Of a DNA stretch of 64,000 bases, positions 51,753-61,100 are shown in pieces. The DNA is from Brachyspira hampsonii (GTDB taxonomy: Bacteria; Spirochaetota; Brachyspiria; Brachyspirales; Brachyspiraceae): assembly GCF_002214805.1 (NCBI RefSeq), contig NZ_CP019914.1, positions 558,001-622,000 of the forward strand, written 5' to 3'. A model generated the notes under the pieces. That model was not told where the DNA came from and ran no database searches. It saw only the letters and a list, made by a program, of their open reading frames with translations. The stretch's first letter is position 1. Every line of letters begins with the position of its first letter. The position numbers were made by a program, and so were the translations under genes.

Positions 51753-52157
51753 ATGAAATATATTGTACATATTTTGGCAGCTTTATTGTTTATATTTTCA
51801 TGCTCAACTTCAAAAGTTACTCATATAGAAGAATCAAAAAATGATTCACTTTTTGGAAGAAAATTTAAATTGGTAAGCATATATCCTGATATGGACATAA
51901 CTATAGAGTTTACACAAGATACAATACATGGTTTTTCTGCTGTTAATAATTATTCATCTTCATATACTCTTGACGGAGATATATTTAACATATTATCAAT
52001 TTCAATGACTAAAAAATCTGGTACAAGCGATAGAATTGCTGCTGAAATGGAATATCTCAATATGCTGCAAAATGCTACTTCTTATAAAATTAATGGAAGA
52101 CAGTTAATAATATATACTTTATTATCCAGTGAGAATTTAGTCTTTGAAGAATTTTAA
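51753..52157 (+). CDS. META-domain (HslJ-like) lipoprotein 1
   Basis: A 134-residue lipoprotein: MKYIVHILAALLFIFSCSTSKVTH with lipobox IFSC. The mature part follows the META/HslJ pattern: LFGRKFKLVSIYPDMDITIEFTQDTIHGFSAVNNYSSSYTLDGDIFNILSISMTKKSGTS, then EMEYLNMLQNATSYKINGRQLIIYT and LVFEEF. The usual GCN motif is replaced by SAVNNY. It is divergent from znuA and 31 bp before a second META lipoprotein; the two are clearly paralogues. Function of META lipoproteins is mostly unknown, with links to envelope stress in other bacteria. Confidence 0.75.
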   Translation: MKYIVHILAALLFIFSCSTSKVTHIEESKNDSLFGRKFKLVSIYPDMDITIEFTQDTIHGFSAVNNYSSSYTLDGDIFNILSISMTKKSGTSDRIAAEMEYLNMLQNATSYKINGRQLIIYTLLSSENLVFEEF

Positions 52158-52188
52158 GTAATATTGTATAATGCATATAGGATTTTTA

Positions 52189-52599
52189 ATGATAAGAAAT
52201 TTTATTTTAATATTAAGTTTTACTATAATAATGTTTATAAGCTCCTGTAATACAACATCACAATCAATAAATATATCTACAAGTACTTTAAATGGAAAAA
52301 CTTTTCAGCTTAGCAATATGTTTGAAGGAAGAGGCATTACAATATCATTCTACAATGAAGAATTTTATGGATACAGCGGATTCAATACTTATTTAGGTAA
52401 ATATGAAATGCGCAGAGGTAATATGATAATATTTACTGATATGGTAGTTACCAAAATGGGCGGTACTTCGGAAGCTGTGGAAGAAGAAAAAAAATATATA
52501 GAACTATTAAGCAAAGCATCTTCAATAGAACTTACAAGTAATAATCTCACAATTACTACTTTAGATAATGAAATTCTTATATTCAAAAGAATAAAATAG
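52189..52599 (+). CDS. META-domain (HslJ-like) lipoprotein 2
   Basis: About 136 residues. The start at 52189 (MIRNFILILSFTIIMFISSCNTTSQ) is chosen because AGGA lies 6 bases upstream; an in-frame ATG at 52171 has no site. Lipobox ISSC. The mature part, LNGKTFQLSNMFEGRGITISFYNEEFYGYSGFNTYLGKYEMRRGNMIIFTDMVVTKMGG, then EEKKYIELLSKASSIELTSNNLTITT, matches META and parallels its neighbour throughout. It ends 9 bp before the ABC permease gene, so it may be part of that transporter operon. Confidence 0.75.
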   Translation: MIRNFILILSFTIIMFISSCNTTSQSINISTSTLNGKTFQLSNMFEGRGITISFYNEEFYGYSGFNTYLGKYEMRRGNMIIFTDMVVTKMGGTSEAVEEEKKYIELLSKASSIELTSNNLTITTLDNEILIFKRIK

Positions 52600-52608
52600 T
52601 AAATAAAA

Positions 52609-53337
52609 ATGAAAAATAAAAAACTTATATATTTAATATTAGGTGTTATTATATTCATAAGTTTTTGGTATTTTACTGCTTTAAAAATAAATTCAGAAAT
52701 AGTTTTTCCCAATATACCAAATATATTAAAAAAATTAATAGAAATAATATCTGAAAAATCATTCTACAAAGATTTATTATCAAGTTTATTAAGAGTATTA
52801 ATCACATTTTCATTATCTTTTTTATCAGCATTCATAATAGGAATATCAGCAGGAATATTTATGCCTATTAGATATACATTAATACCAATTATCAATTTCA
52901 TAAGAACAATACCTACTATACCGTTAATCTTAGTCGCTATAATATGGTTTAATAATAATACTGTCCCTATATTTGTTTCTATGCTTATTATTTTTCCAAT
53001 AATGTACGATTCTATAACTAATGGAATAATGAATGTAGATAAAAAATTAATAGAAATGTCAATATCATATAATGTATCTTTAAGAACTCAGATAATAGAC
53101 CTTTATATACCGTATATAAAACCATATATATTTACAGGAATATCTCAGTCTATGGGTATAACTTGGAAAAGCATATTGGCAGCAGAAATACTAGCTTTAC
53201 CTGTTTTTGGAATAGGTACAAAACTTTATGAATCTCATTTATATTTAGACAGTGTAAGTCTATTTGCATACTGTCTTATTGCAATAATATTTAATGCTGT
53301 ATTTGAAATCATTATAAGGATAAATCATGATAAATAA
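52609..53337 (+). CDS. ABC transporter permease, SsuC/TauC-like
   Basis: A 242-residue inner-membrane permease with six hydrophobic segments and the cytoplasmic EAA-type loop, here AAEILALPVFGIGTKLYESHLYLD. ILLSSLLRVLITFSLSFLSAFIIGISAGIFMPIRYTLIPIINFIRTIPTIPLILVAIIWF is characteristic of nitrate/sulfonate/taurine permeases. No clear ribosome site is present, and it starts 9 bp after META lipoprotein 2, suggesting coupling. It overlaps the ATPase gene by 11 bp. No binding protein is encoded beside it; the one at 995-1987 is a candidate partner. Confidence 0.87.
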   Translation: MKNKKLIYLILGVIIFISFWYFTALKINSEIVFPNIPNILKKLIEIISEKSFYKDLLSSLLRVLITFSLSFLSAFIIGISAGIFMPIRYTLIPIINFIRTIPTIPLILVAIIWFNNNTVPIFVSMLIIFPIMYDSITNGIMNVDKKLIEMSISYNVSLRTQIIDLYIPYIKPYIFTGISQSMGITWKSILAAEILALPVFGIGTKLYESHLYLDSVSLFAYCLIAIIFNAVFEIIIRINHDK

Positions 53338-54013
53338 AATAAATGATTATATATTCAGATTAGAAAATATAAATCTCTCCTATAATGACTTGATAATATT
53401 TAAAAATTTTAATATAGATTTTCATTTAGATAAAATAAATATAATATTAGGTTCTTCCGGTTCAGGTAAAACATCATTGCTTAATATAATAGCATCAAAA
53501 ATAAACAAAGATGATAAAGCATTTGTATATCAGGAACCTAGACTGTTAAATTTCTTAACTTCATATAAAAATATAGAATATGTTTTAAAAGATAAAATTA
53601 AAAATAAAAATGAAATGGATAAAAAAATAAAGAATGCATTAGAAATTACAGGACTGATAAATAATATAAATTCAAAACCTAATGAGCTTAGCGGAGGAAT
53701 GAAGCAGCGATTATCTCTAGCAAGAGCTTTAGCTTATGATTCAAACTTTATATTTATGGATGAGCCATTACAAGGACAGGATATAAAAAGAAAAAAAGAA
53801 CTTATTGATATAATAAAAAATATACAATCAAAAACAAATAAAACTTTTTTCTATGTTACCCATGATGTTTATGAAGCAGTTATGCTTGGAGATTATGTAT
53901 ATATATTATCTAATAAAAATAACAGCACCCAATTAATATTTGAAACATATATTAAAAATAACACAATAGAAAATCACCAAGCAAAACTTACTGATATATT
54001 AATAAATAATTAA
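53327..54013 (+). CDS. ABC transporter ATPase, SsuB-like
   Basis: A 228-residue ABC ATPase with IILGSSGSGKTSLLNIIASK (Walker A), a Q-loop in AFVYQEPRLLNFLTSYKNIEYVL, LSGGMKQRLSLARAL (signature), FIFMDEPLQGQD (Walker B) and VTHDVYEAVMLGD. The QEPRL.PW-like segment and the switch pattern VTHDVYEAV match the SsuB/TauB/NrtD group. It overlaps the permease by 11 bp and ends 2 bp before the convergent exchanger gene. Substrate probably an organosulfonate, nitrate-like anion or thiamine precursor, not determined. Confidence 0.9.
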   Translation: MINKINDYIFRLENINLSYNDLIIFKNFNIDFHLDKINIILGSSGSGKTSLLNIIASKINKDDKAFVYQEPRLLNFLTSYKNIEYVLKDKIKNKNEMDKKIKNALEITGLINNINSKPNELSGGMKQRLSLARALAYDSNFIFMDEPLQGQDIKRKKELIDIIKNIQSKTNKTFFYVTHDVYEAVMLGDYVYILSNKNNSTQLIFETYIKNNTIENHQAKLTDILINN

Positions 54014-54015
54014 TT

Positions 54016-55020
54016 TTATACAGATGTAGTTTTAAGAAGATAAGAAACATAAGCAATATATATAATTAAAAATATAACACCTTTTACTTTACCCAAACTC
54101 TTTCCTTTTACAGTAAAAGCTAATAATAATAATCCGGCAAATACCATAATAGAAAAATCCATTAAATAATCTTGAGACTGACTTAAAATTATTCCGCCGT
54201 ATTTGAATGAGGCCATAGAGGATATACCCAAAACTGCTCCTACATTAAATATATTACTTCCTACTATATTACCTATAGATATGTCAGCCTCTTTCTTGAT
54301 AGCAGCTATTACACTTGTAACAAGTTCAGGTATACTTGTACCTACAGCAACAACTATAAAACCTATTATATGCTCGCTTAAGAAATTTCTAAATATTCCT
54401 GTAACGCCTTTAATAAATACATCAGAACCAAATGCCAATGCCAATATAGCAACTATTATTTTAAATATAGCTCTGAATATAGAATGCGTTTTACTAGATG
54501 ATGAAACTTCCTTTTCAAATACTGCTAATTCGTCTTTATCTTTGGATATTACAGTATATAAATAATAAACATATACGCATAATAAAACTATAAGTATAGC
54601 ACCTTCAATTATTGATATTTTATCACCGCTTAATCTCTTAGTTTTAATATTAAAAAGCATAATACCTAAAGCAGCATACATTATAAACATAGATATCATA
54701 GAAACATAATATGACTTTTTACCGGCAGTCATAGTCATAAATAAAGCAGACACTCCAAGTACAAATACAACATTGAATATATTGCTTCCTATAACATTAC
54801 CTACTGCAATAGCACTCTCTCCCCTCAAAGCTCCGAATAGACTCACAAAAAGCTCCGGCATTGATGTCCCCATAGCAACAACTGTAAGCCCTATAACTAT
54901 AGACGGTATTTTAAGCCTATTAGCCACCATAACACTGCCGTCTACAATATATGTTCCGCCCAAATATAAAAGCAATATTCCTGCTGCCGTGAAAACAATA
55001 TTTAATAACATATTTTCCAT
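54016..55020 (-). CDS. CaCA family calcium/sodium antiporter (YrbG-like)
   Basis: A 334-residue membrane protein with ten to eleven helices and the two inverted alpha-repeats of the cation/Ca2+ exchanger family: GTSMPELFVSLFGALRGESAIAVGNVIGSNIFNVVFVLG near residue 50 and GTSIPELVTSVIAAIKKEADISIGNIVGSNIFNVGAVLG near residue 225. The acidic residues and the GNVxGSNxxN motifs are intact, so it should be functional. It follows a small membrane protein gene by 30 bp and converges with the ABC ATPase gene with a 2-bp gap. Confidence 0.92.
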   Translation of the reverse strand: MENMLLNIVFTAAGILLLYLGGTYIVDGSVMVANRLKIPSIVIGLTVVAMGTSMPELFVSLFGALRGESAIAVGNVIGSNIFNVVFVLGVSALFMTMTAGKKSYYVSMISMFIMYAALGIMLFNIKTKRLSGDKISIIEGAILIVLLCVYVYYLYTVISKDKDELAVFEKEVSSSSKTHSIFRAIFKIIVAILALAFGSDVFIKGVTGIFRNFLSEHIIGFIVVAVGTSIPELVTSVIAAIKKEADISIGNIVGSNIFNVGAVLGISSMASFKYGGIILSQSQDYLMDFSIMVFAGLLLLAFTVKGKSLGKVKGVIFLIIYIAYVSYLLKTTSV

Positions 55021-55050
55021 TGAATTATATTCCTTAAATTAATTATTTAA

Positions 55051-55656
55051 CTATTCTGTTTTATTATCTTTATTTTCTGTATTATCCGTCTTTTCCATTT
55101 TATCTGCATCTTCTGAAGACTGCTTAGAATTATTATTATCTTCTGCTTTGGACTTTTTAGTTAATGCAGATACTATAAATACTATAAAACATATTAATAA
55201 TATAAATAATACTAATGCTGTAGAAAGCCATAATGGAGAAAGAACCCATACCCAACTCCAATCAACAGCTTTGAATAGTTTTAATATTACAAATATTATA
55301 CCCAAAAAAGCAAAAAATATTACGGCTATATTCAATACAGAAAATTTATTAGATGCTGCAGCTTCTGATGTATTAGAATTATCTTGTTTGGCATCATCTG
55401 ATGAACTTGAAGTATTATCAGAAGTTTTATTATTTTTAAAAAACATAAAATCAAAGACTAATGCAAATATTATAAGTATAACTTCTATTAATAAAATACT
55501 TAGTATAAAATACCAGCTTAAATCAATTAATACTTTTGACAGTTTTAATAATGATAAAATAACTATAAAAACGGGCAGCAATCTTAAAGAAAAATTTAGT
55601 AAATTTTTAATAAGATGTAAAGTTGCCATAGTAAAAATATTTTTCACTTTTCCCAT
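55051..55656 (-). CDS. Membrane protein of unknown function with acidic C-terminal tail
   Basis: A 201-residue protein with four predicted membrane helices in two pairs (LRLLPVFIVILSLLKL, YFILSILLIEVILIIFALVFDFMFF, FSVLNIAVIFFAFLGIIFVILKLF, PLWLSTALVLFILLICFIVFIVSAL). Between pairs and at the end lie low-complexity Ser/Asp/Asn/Lys linkers. The phrase WSWVWVLSPLWLS resembles the TMEM185/fragile-X-F type transmembrane domain. Upstream of the CaCA exchanger by 30 bp, so probably one operon; a role linked to ion transport is only inference. Confidence 0.6.
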   Translation of the reverse strand: MGKVKNIFTMATLHLIKNLLNFSLRLLPVFIVILSLLKLSKVLIDLSWYFILSILLIEVILIIFALVFDFMFFKNNKTSDNTSSSSDDAKQDNSNTSEAAASNKFSVLNIAVIFFAFLGIIFVILKLFKAVDWSWVWVLSPLWLSTALVLFILLICFIVFIVSALTKKSKAEDNNNSKQSSEDADKMEKTDNTENKDNKTE

Positions 55657-55751
55657 AATATAAATCCTATAAACAATATATAATATTAAATAATATATAT
55701 TATTTTTATTAAATTTTAAATAAGTATTTATAATATTTTTAGTTAAATAAG

Positions 55752-55785
55752 TATGGTATGGAATAAGAATTTATTCCATACCATA
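55752..55785 (-). terminator. Hairpin after the cupin gene
   Basis: Perfect 15-bp arms (TATGGTATGGAATAA at 55752-55766 and its complement at 55771-55785) with a 4-base loop. It lies just downstream of the cupin stop (55805). The following minus-strand sequence is only moderately T-rich (CTTATTTAAC), so termination is likely but not certain. Confidence 0.6.
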
Positions 55786-55804
55786 GTCATGAATTTATTT
55801 AGGG

Positions 55805-56137
55805 TTACTCTGGTTTCACTTGTATGACTAATATTTTGAATGACTCTATAGCTTTTAATGAATGAGATGTATTTGCAGGAATTAAAATAGATTCTCCTGC
55901 TGATGTTTCAAATGAAGTGCCGTCAACCGTTATTTGTGCCTTTCCGTCAATCACTGTAACTAGAACATCTCCTGTACTTGTATGCGTAGGTATTTCTTTA
56001 TCTTTATCTGCTGATATTATTGACATAACTAAACTTTTTCTATCAACTAATGAAAGCATAGATATATCTTTAATTGCTATTAAATCTTTTAAGTTAACTA
56101 TTTTTTTATAATCTATATTCTTAATATAATTTTCCAT
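55805..56137 (-). CDS. Small cupin-domain protein
   Basis: A 110-residue single-cupin protein. The first cupin motif is poor (KDKEIPTHTSTGDVLVTVIDGKAQITVDG), the second reads GESILIPANTSHSLKAIES with a histidine in the usual ligand place. One or two metal histidines (His in PTHTSTGD, TSHSL) remain. It may bind a small ligand or act as a regulator-type cupin; the substrate is unknown. Monocistronic with a strong hairpin downstream. Confidence 0.75.
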   Translation of the reverse strand: MENYIKNIDYKKIVNLKDLIAIKDISMLSLVDRKSLVMSIISADKDKEIPTHTSTGDVLVTVIDGKAQITVDGTSFETSAGESILIPANTSHSLKAIESFKILVIQVKPE

Positions 56138-56250
56138 CTATAAGCCTTACTTAATTTTAATGTTATTATCTAATAGATATATAAAAAAATCGATTGCTGC
56201 AGCAACAAAAAATTTTTTTTATGAAAAATATGCATACTGAATCATAATAA

Positions 56251-57867
56251 TCATACTTTTAATCTTTTAGCAGCCTCTATAAATCCTACAAATAAAGGAT
56301 GCGGATTAGTAATTCTTGATTTTAATTCAGGGTGAAACTGAACTCCTATCATAAAAGGATGATCTTTAACTTCGGCAATCTCGACCAAATCAGCATTTTT
56401 CATACGGCCTGTTACAATAAATCCTGATTTTTCCATTACATCTATATATTCATTGTTAAATTCATATCTATGTCTGTGCCTTTCACTAATAGAAGTTTTA
56501 TTATACAGTTTATGTGCCAAACTTCCATCTTTTACATCGCAGTCAAAAGCACCCAATCTCATAGTACCGCCTTTTAATATGCTTTTTTTCTGTTCTTCCA
56601 TAAGTGTAATTATAGGATTTTTAGTATTTTCATTCACTTCTATTGTATTGGCATCTTCCAATTTTAGTACATTTCTTGCAAATTCAACACTCATAAGCTG
56701 CATACCCAAACATATACCAAAATAAGGAATCTTGTTTTCTCTTGCATACTTTATAGCCTGTATTTTTCCCTCTATTCCTCTCTCTCCAAATCCGCCCGGT
56801 ATTATAAGTCCATGAATGCCTTTAAAATATTCGGATATATCATATTTATTTTCTAATTCTTCAGCTGAAATCCATTCTATATCAACATTAATATCATTAT
56901 ATATGCCGCCATGATTCAAAGCCTCTATTAAAGATATATAAGCATCTTTCATAGATATATATTTTCCAACTATAGCGATTCTTACTCTTTCATTTGTTAT
57001 AGAAATATTTTTCTGCCTTATTATTAAATCTGTCCAATCTGTTAAATCTATTTTTGCAGTCTGCAATTTAAAATGCTTACATACCACATCTGAAAGTCCC
57101 TGCGATTCAAGCATTAAAGGTACATTATAAATATTAGGCTCATCAAAGTTTTCAAATACATTTTCCTTAGGAAGATTGCAGAATAATGCTATTTTTGATT
57201 TATGCGATTCCTGTAAATGCTTACTTGTTCTGCATACTAGAATATCCGGTATTATACCGCTTTGCATAAGCTCTTTTACACTATGCTGAGTAGGTTTTGT
57301 CTTTATTTCTTCAGATGAGCTGATAAAAGGTATCAATGTTACATGTATATATAAAACATTATCCTGCCCTAATTCTGTTTTTACCTGTCTTATAGCTTCA
57401 ATATAAGGCAAAGACTCTATATCGCCTATAGTTCCGCCTATCTCTGTTATTACTATATCAGTCTTTTTTGTATCATTTTCTCTGTATATTCTTCTCTTTA
57501 TTTCATTAGTAATATGAGGTATAACCTGAACAGTTTCACCTAAATATTTACCCTCTCTCTCCATATTTATAACATGCTGATAAATTTTTCCTGTTGTAAC
57601 ATTACTAAATTTATTTAAATTTTCATCTATAAATCTCTCATAATGCCCAATATCCAAATCAGTTTCTGCCCCATCATCAGTAACAAAAACTTCTCCATGC
57701 TGAAATGGACTCATAGTTCCAGGATCCACATTTATATAAGGATCAAATTTCTGTATAGTAACACTTAATCCCCTAGCCTTAAGAAGTCTTCCTAATGAAG
57801 ATGCAGTTATTCCTTTTCCCAAACCAGATACAACTCCGCCTGTTACAAATATGTATTTAGTATTCAT
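56251..57867 (-). CDS. pyrG: CTP synthase
   Basis: Amidates UTP to CTP using ATP and glutamine. 538 residues, normal length. N-terminal synthetase domain with [29 protein letters not shown] and [41 protein letters not shown]-terminal glutaminase with [14 protein letters not shown], the catalytic cysteine in [20 protein letters not shown] and the His-Glu pair in [12 protein letters not shown]. Single gene between the cupin gene and the giant TPR gene. Confidence 0.97.
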   Translation of the reverse strand: MNTKYIFVTGGVVSGLGKGITASSLGRLLKARGLSVTIQKFDPYINVDPGTMSPFQHGEVFVTDDGAETDLDIGHYERFIDENLNKFSNVTTGKIYQHVINMEREGKYLGETVQVIPHITNEIKRRIYRENDTKKTDIVITEIGGTIGDIESLPYIEAIRQVKTELGQDNVLYIHVTLIPFISSSEEIKTKPTQHSVKELMQSGIIPDILVCRTSKHLQESHKSKIALFCNLPKENVFENFDEPNIYNVPLMLESQGLSDVVCKHFKLQTAKIDLTDWTDLIIRQKNISITNERVRIAIVGKYISMKDAYISLIEALNHGGIYNDINVDIEWISAEELENKYDISEYFKGIHGLIIPGGFGERGIEGKIQAIKYARENKIPYFGICLGMQLMSVEFARNVLKLEDANTIEVNENTKNPIITLMEEQKKSILKGGTMRLGAFDCDVKDGSLAHKLYNKTSISERHRHRYEFNNEYIDVMEKSGFIVTGRMKNADLVEIAEVKDHPFMIGVQFHPELKSRITNPHPLFVGFIEAAKRLKV

Positions 57868-58192
57868 ATAATCCTCAATTATGTTTTTATTTTATTATTA
57901 AACCTTATTAACATTATCATAAATTATTATTAAATCAAGCAAATTTTGTATTATATAGCAATAATAAAAATATGGCATTATAATATTTAAATTCTTAAAA
58001 ATTAAGTCAATATATAAAATAAAAAATATATATTTTTTTTAACTTAAAGTGTATTTTTATATATAATAATGTGTATCTAATAGTGTATTTAGAAGTGTAT
58101 CTGTATTTAGTTGATAATTCCATAATACTCAATATTGATTTTTAATGTTTTTTTACTAAAATACAATTAGACTATTAAGCAGGAGTATAAAT
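57868..58192. other. Divergent intergenic region between pyrG and the giant TPR gene
   Basis: 325 bp, AT-rich, with four copies of an 8-mer (58049-58102) about 90-145 bp before the TPR start codon and an AGGAG ribosome site (GCAGGAG) close to it. No gene is visible. Confidence 0.6.
58049..58102 (+). repeat. Iterated 8-mer GTGTATYT upstream of the giant TPR gene
   Basis: GTGTATTT at 58049, GTGTATCT at 58071, GTGTATTT at 58083 and GTGTATCT at 58095. The last three are spaced by exactly 12 bp, the first is 22 bp earlier. A partial copy (TGTATTT) follows at 58102. Direct iterated sites of this kind can bind a regulator. Confidence 0.5.
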
Positions 58193-61100
58193 ATGAAAAA
58201 ATATAATATTAATAATAAACCATTTTATTTGCCTGAAAACCTAAATGAGTTTGAAGAAAATTCAAGCAATATTATAATAATATCTTATAAAAAAGGCAGA
58301 TATAAAACATCTGAAACATTATTAAATGATGATAATGAATTAATTGAAACATTAAAAAATAATATATGTTTATTCAAAAATTCTGCTTTTATACATCTAT
58401 GTAAATACAAATATCAAATTATAGAACAAGTATATAATATAAAATTAGAACATTTACAAAAAAGTTTTATAATAAAAAATGATATAAAATCTATAAGAAC
58501 CACATTGCATAAACAATTTTATAAAGATTTATTAAATCATTATAAAAGAGATGAAAAAGAAATATTATATTCATATCATCATTTTATAATACTTGAAGAA
58601 ATATGCAGATTAGAAGAAGAAGTAAAAACTAAAGAAGAAATAAAAAAAATGATATTTGATACTGAAGCATTATCAAAAAAAGAAAAAGAATATTTAAATA
58701 TAGGTATTGAAAGATATAATGCTAAAGATTTCAAAAATGCTTTGAATTATTTTAATAACTGTTTAGAATTAAATAAAGAAAATATTGAAGCATACAAATA
58801 TATTGCTAAATCATATTATGAATTAAAAGAATATAATAAGGCATTAGAAAATTTTTATAAATATATAGAATCAAACACTGATGACTGCGAAATATATAAT
58901 CTAATTGGTATATGTTTTTACCATAAAAATGATTATAATCAATCAATAGAATATTTTAATAAATGTATAGAATTAAATAATGATAATTGTTCATACTACT
59001 ATAACAGAGCTGCAGCAAAATTTGAAAATAAGGAATTTGAAAGCTCTATAGATGATTATTATAAATGTTTAGAACTTAATACTAAAGATTCTAAAAAAAT
59101 ATATTTTTACATAGCAAAATCAAATTATGAATTAAATCAATATGAAGAATTTACTAAAAATCTCAATAAAGCTATAGAATTAAATTTTGATAATGAAGAA
59201 TTAAATTTCTATAAAGGATTTTTAAATTATAAAGAAGGCAATTTTAATGAAGCTAAAGAATATTTTAATAAATCTATAAAAATTAAATATAATACTGAAA
59301 AATGTTATTTATATATAGGTATTATAAATTATAAAGAAAATAATTTTCAAGAAGCTTTAAAATATTTAAATGATTTTATACAGCTAAACAGTAATAATTT
59401 TGAGGCTTATTTTTACAGACTTAAAACAAATTATAAACTAAACAATTATGGAGAGTTTAGAGATGATTTACATATAGTTATTGAAAATTACAATTCAGAT
59501 GAATTAAATTTCTATAAAGGATTTTTAAATTATAAAGAAGGCAATTTCAATGAAGCTAAAGAATATTTTAATAAATCCATAGAATCAAAATATAATAATG
59601 ACGAATGCTATTTATATATAGGCATTATAAATTATAAAGAAAATAATTTTAAAGAAGCTTTAAAATATTTAAATGATTCTATAAAATTAAACAGAGATAA
59701 TGACCAAGCATATTATTTTAGAGGCTCTTACTATTATGAATTATATAAAAAAGATGAAGCAGATAAAAAAGCAGATGATATAAATGCTTTAAACGCTTTG
59801 GAAGATTTTGACGAAGCTTTAAAAATTAATCCTCAATTAGGAAATGCTTATGCTAAAAGGTCTGAAATAAAATTACATATTGGCATTGAAAATAACGATG
59901 AAAAAATGAAAGATGAAGCAAAAGAAGATATATTTAATGCTTTGAGATATAAAACAAATTTAGCTGAAATAATTAGTGTTTTTATAGAGCTTTATTATAA
60001 TGATTTTAAAGAAAATAAAAAAAATAAAGATAGTTTTAATTATTTATATAACTTACTTCAATATTCAATTAAATTCAAACAAATACATAAAACTATAATA
60101 GATATAGTATCATATTGCCTTATTTTTAAAACAGGACATGAAAAAGATTTAATACTACTTATTAAAGATATAGAAGATTTTAATTATGATATTGCTGTAT
60201 ATTATTTTATGATGAAAGATTACGAAAAGTCTTATGAGCGTTTCAAAAAATGCTTAAACTCAGAATATTATAAATTAGATGAAATCTATTATAATATATC
60301 AGTTTGTTTATACTGCTTAAATGAGTACAAAGATTCTATTGAATATTTGGCAAAGGCTTTGGAATTAAATTGTGATAATTATAAATATAAAAATACTATG
60401 ATGATAGTTTTATATAGAAGTATTAACTATTCTCCTTTAGAAAAAGATTATATAATTGAATATGCTGATAAATACTGCAATTTTGATGATAATAATTATT
60501 TATATTATTTTGCCTATATATTAAGATTATATTTTGATTTAAAAGTAGGAAAAATATCATCAATAGAAGAATTAATTAAAATATTTCATCAAAACAAAAA
60601 AATATATTCATTTGTATTAGCATATTTTAACAATACATATGATACATCCAAATTTACTAGTACTATTCATATAATATATAATGAATACATATATATTAAT
60701 GCCTATATTAATGAAGATGATGAACCATCTATTGAAGACTTGTATTTTTATGAAAGAGCTATTGAATTAAGAAAATCAAATAATATATCATATAATGATT
60801 TAAGTTTGAATAGAGCTAAAATACTTTTTGATTTGAGAGAATATGAAAAATCTTTAGAAGAATTAAAAAGATTACAAGACACATATAATTGGGCTTTTGA
60901 TTATTATTCAGCTTTATATAGCTTTATTAATAATGATTATGAAACTTCAGAAGATAATTCAGATATGTATCATTATTACTTGCAAGAAGTATTATCTAAA
61001 AAAGATGAAATAAAATTTTATTTTAATAATTCCTCATTTAGCTATACACTGGAAAAAGATATACATTATATATCTTCTTTCTATAATAAATATGGTATGC

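Noticed and set aside
54203-55042. Two plus-strand frames opposite the CaCA exchanger
   Set aside because: They mirror the duplicated alpha-repeats of the exchanger, which explains their mutual similarity; not genes.
55148-55663. Plus-strand open frame opposite the 201-residue membrane protein
   Set aside because: Antisense to a protein with four clear membrane helices and operon context; no ribosome site or family features.
58049-58102. CRISPR or replication-origin iterons
   Set aside because: The 8-mers are too short for CRISPR, and no dnaA, repA or DnaA boxes are nearby; kept only as a possible regulatory array.
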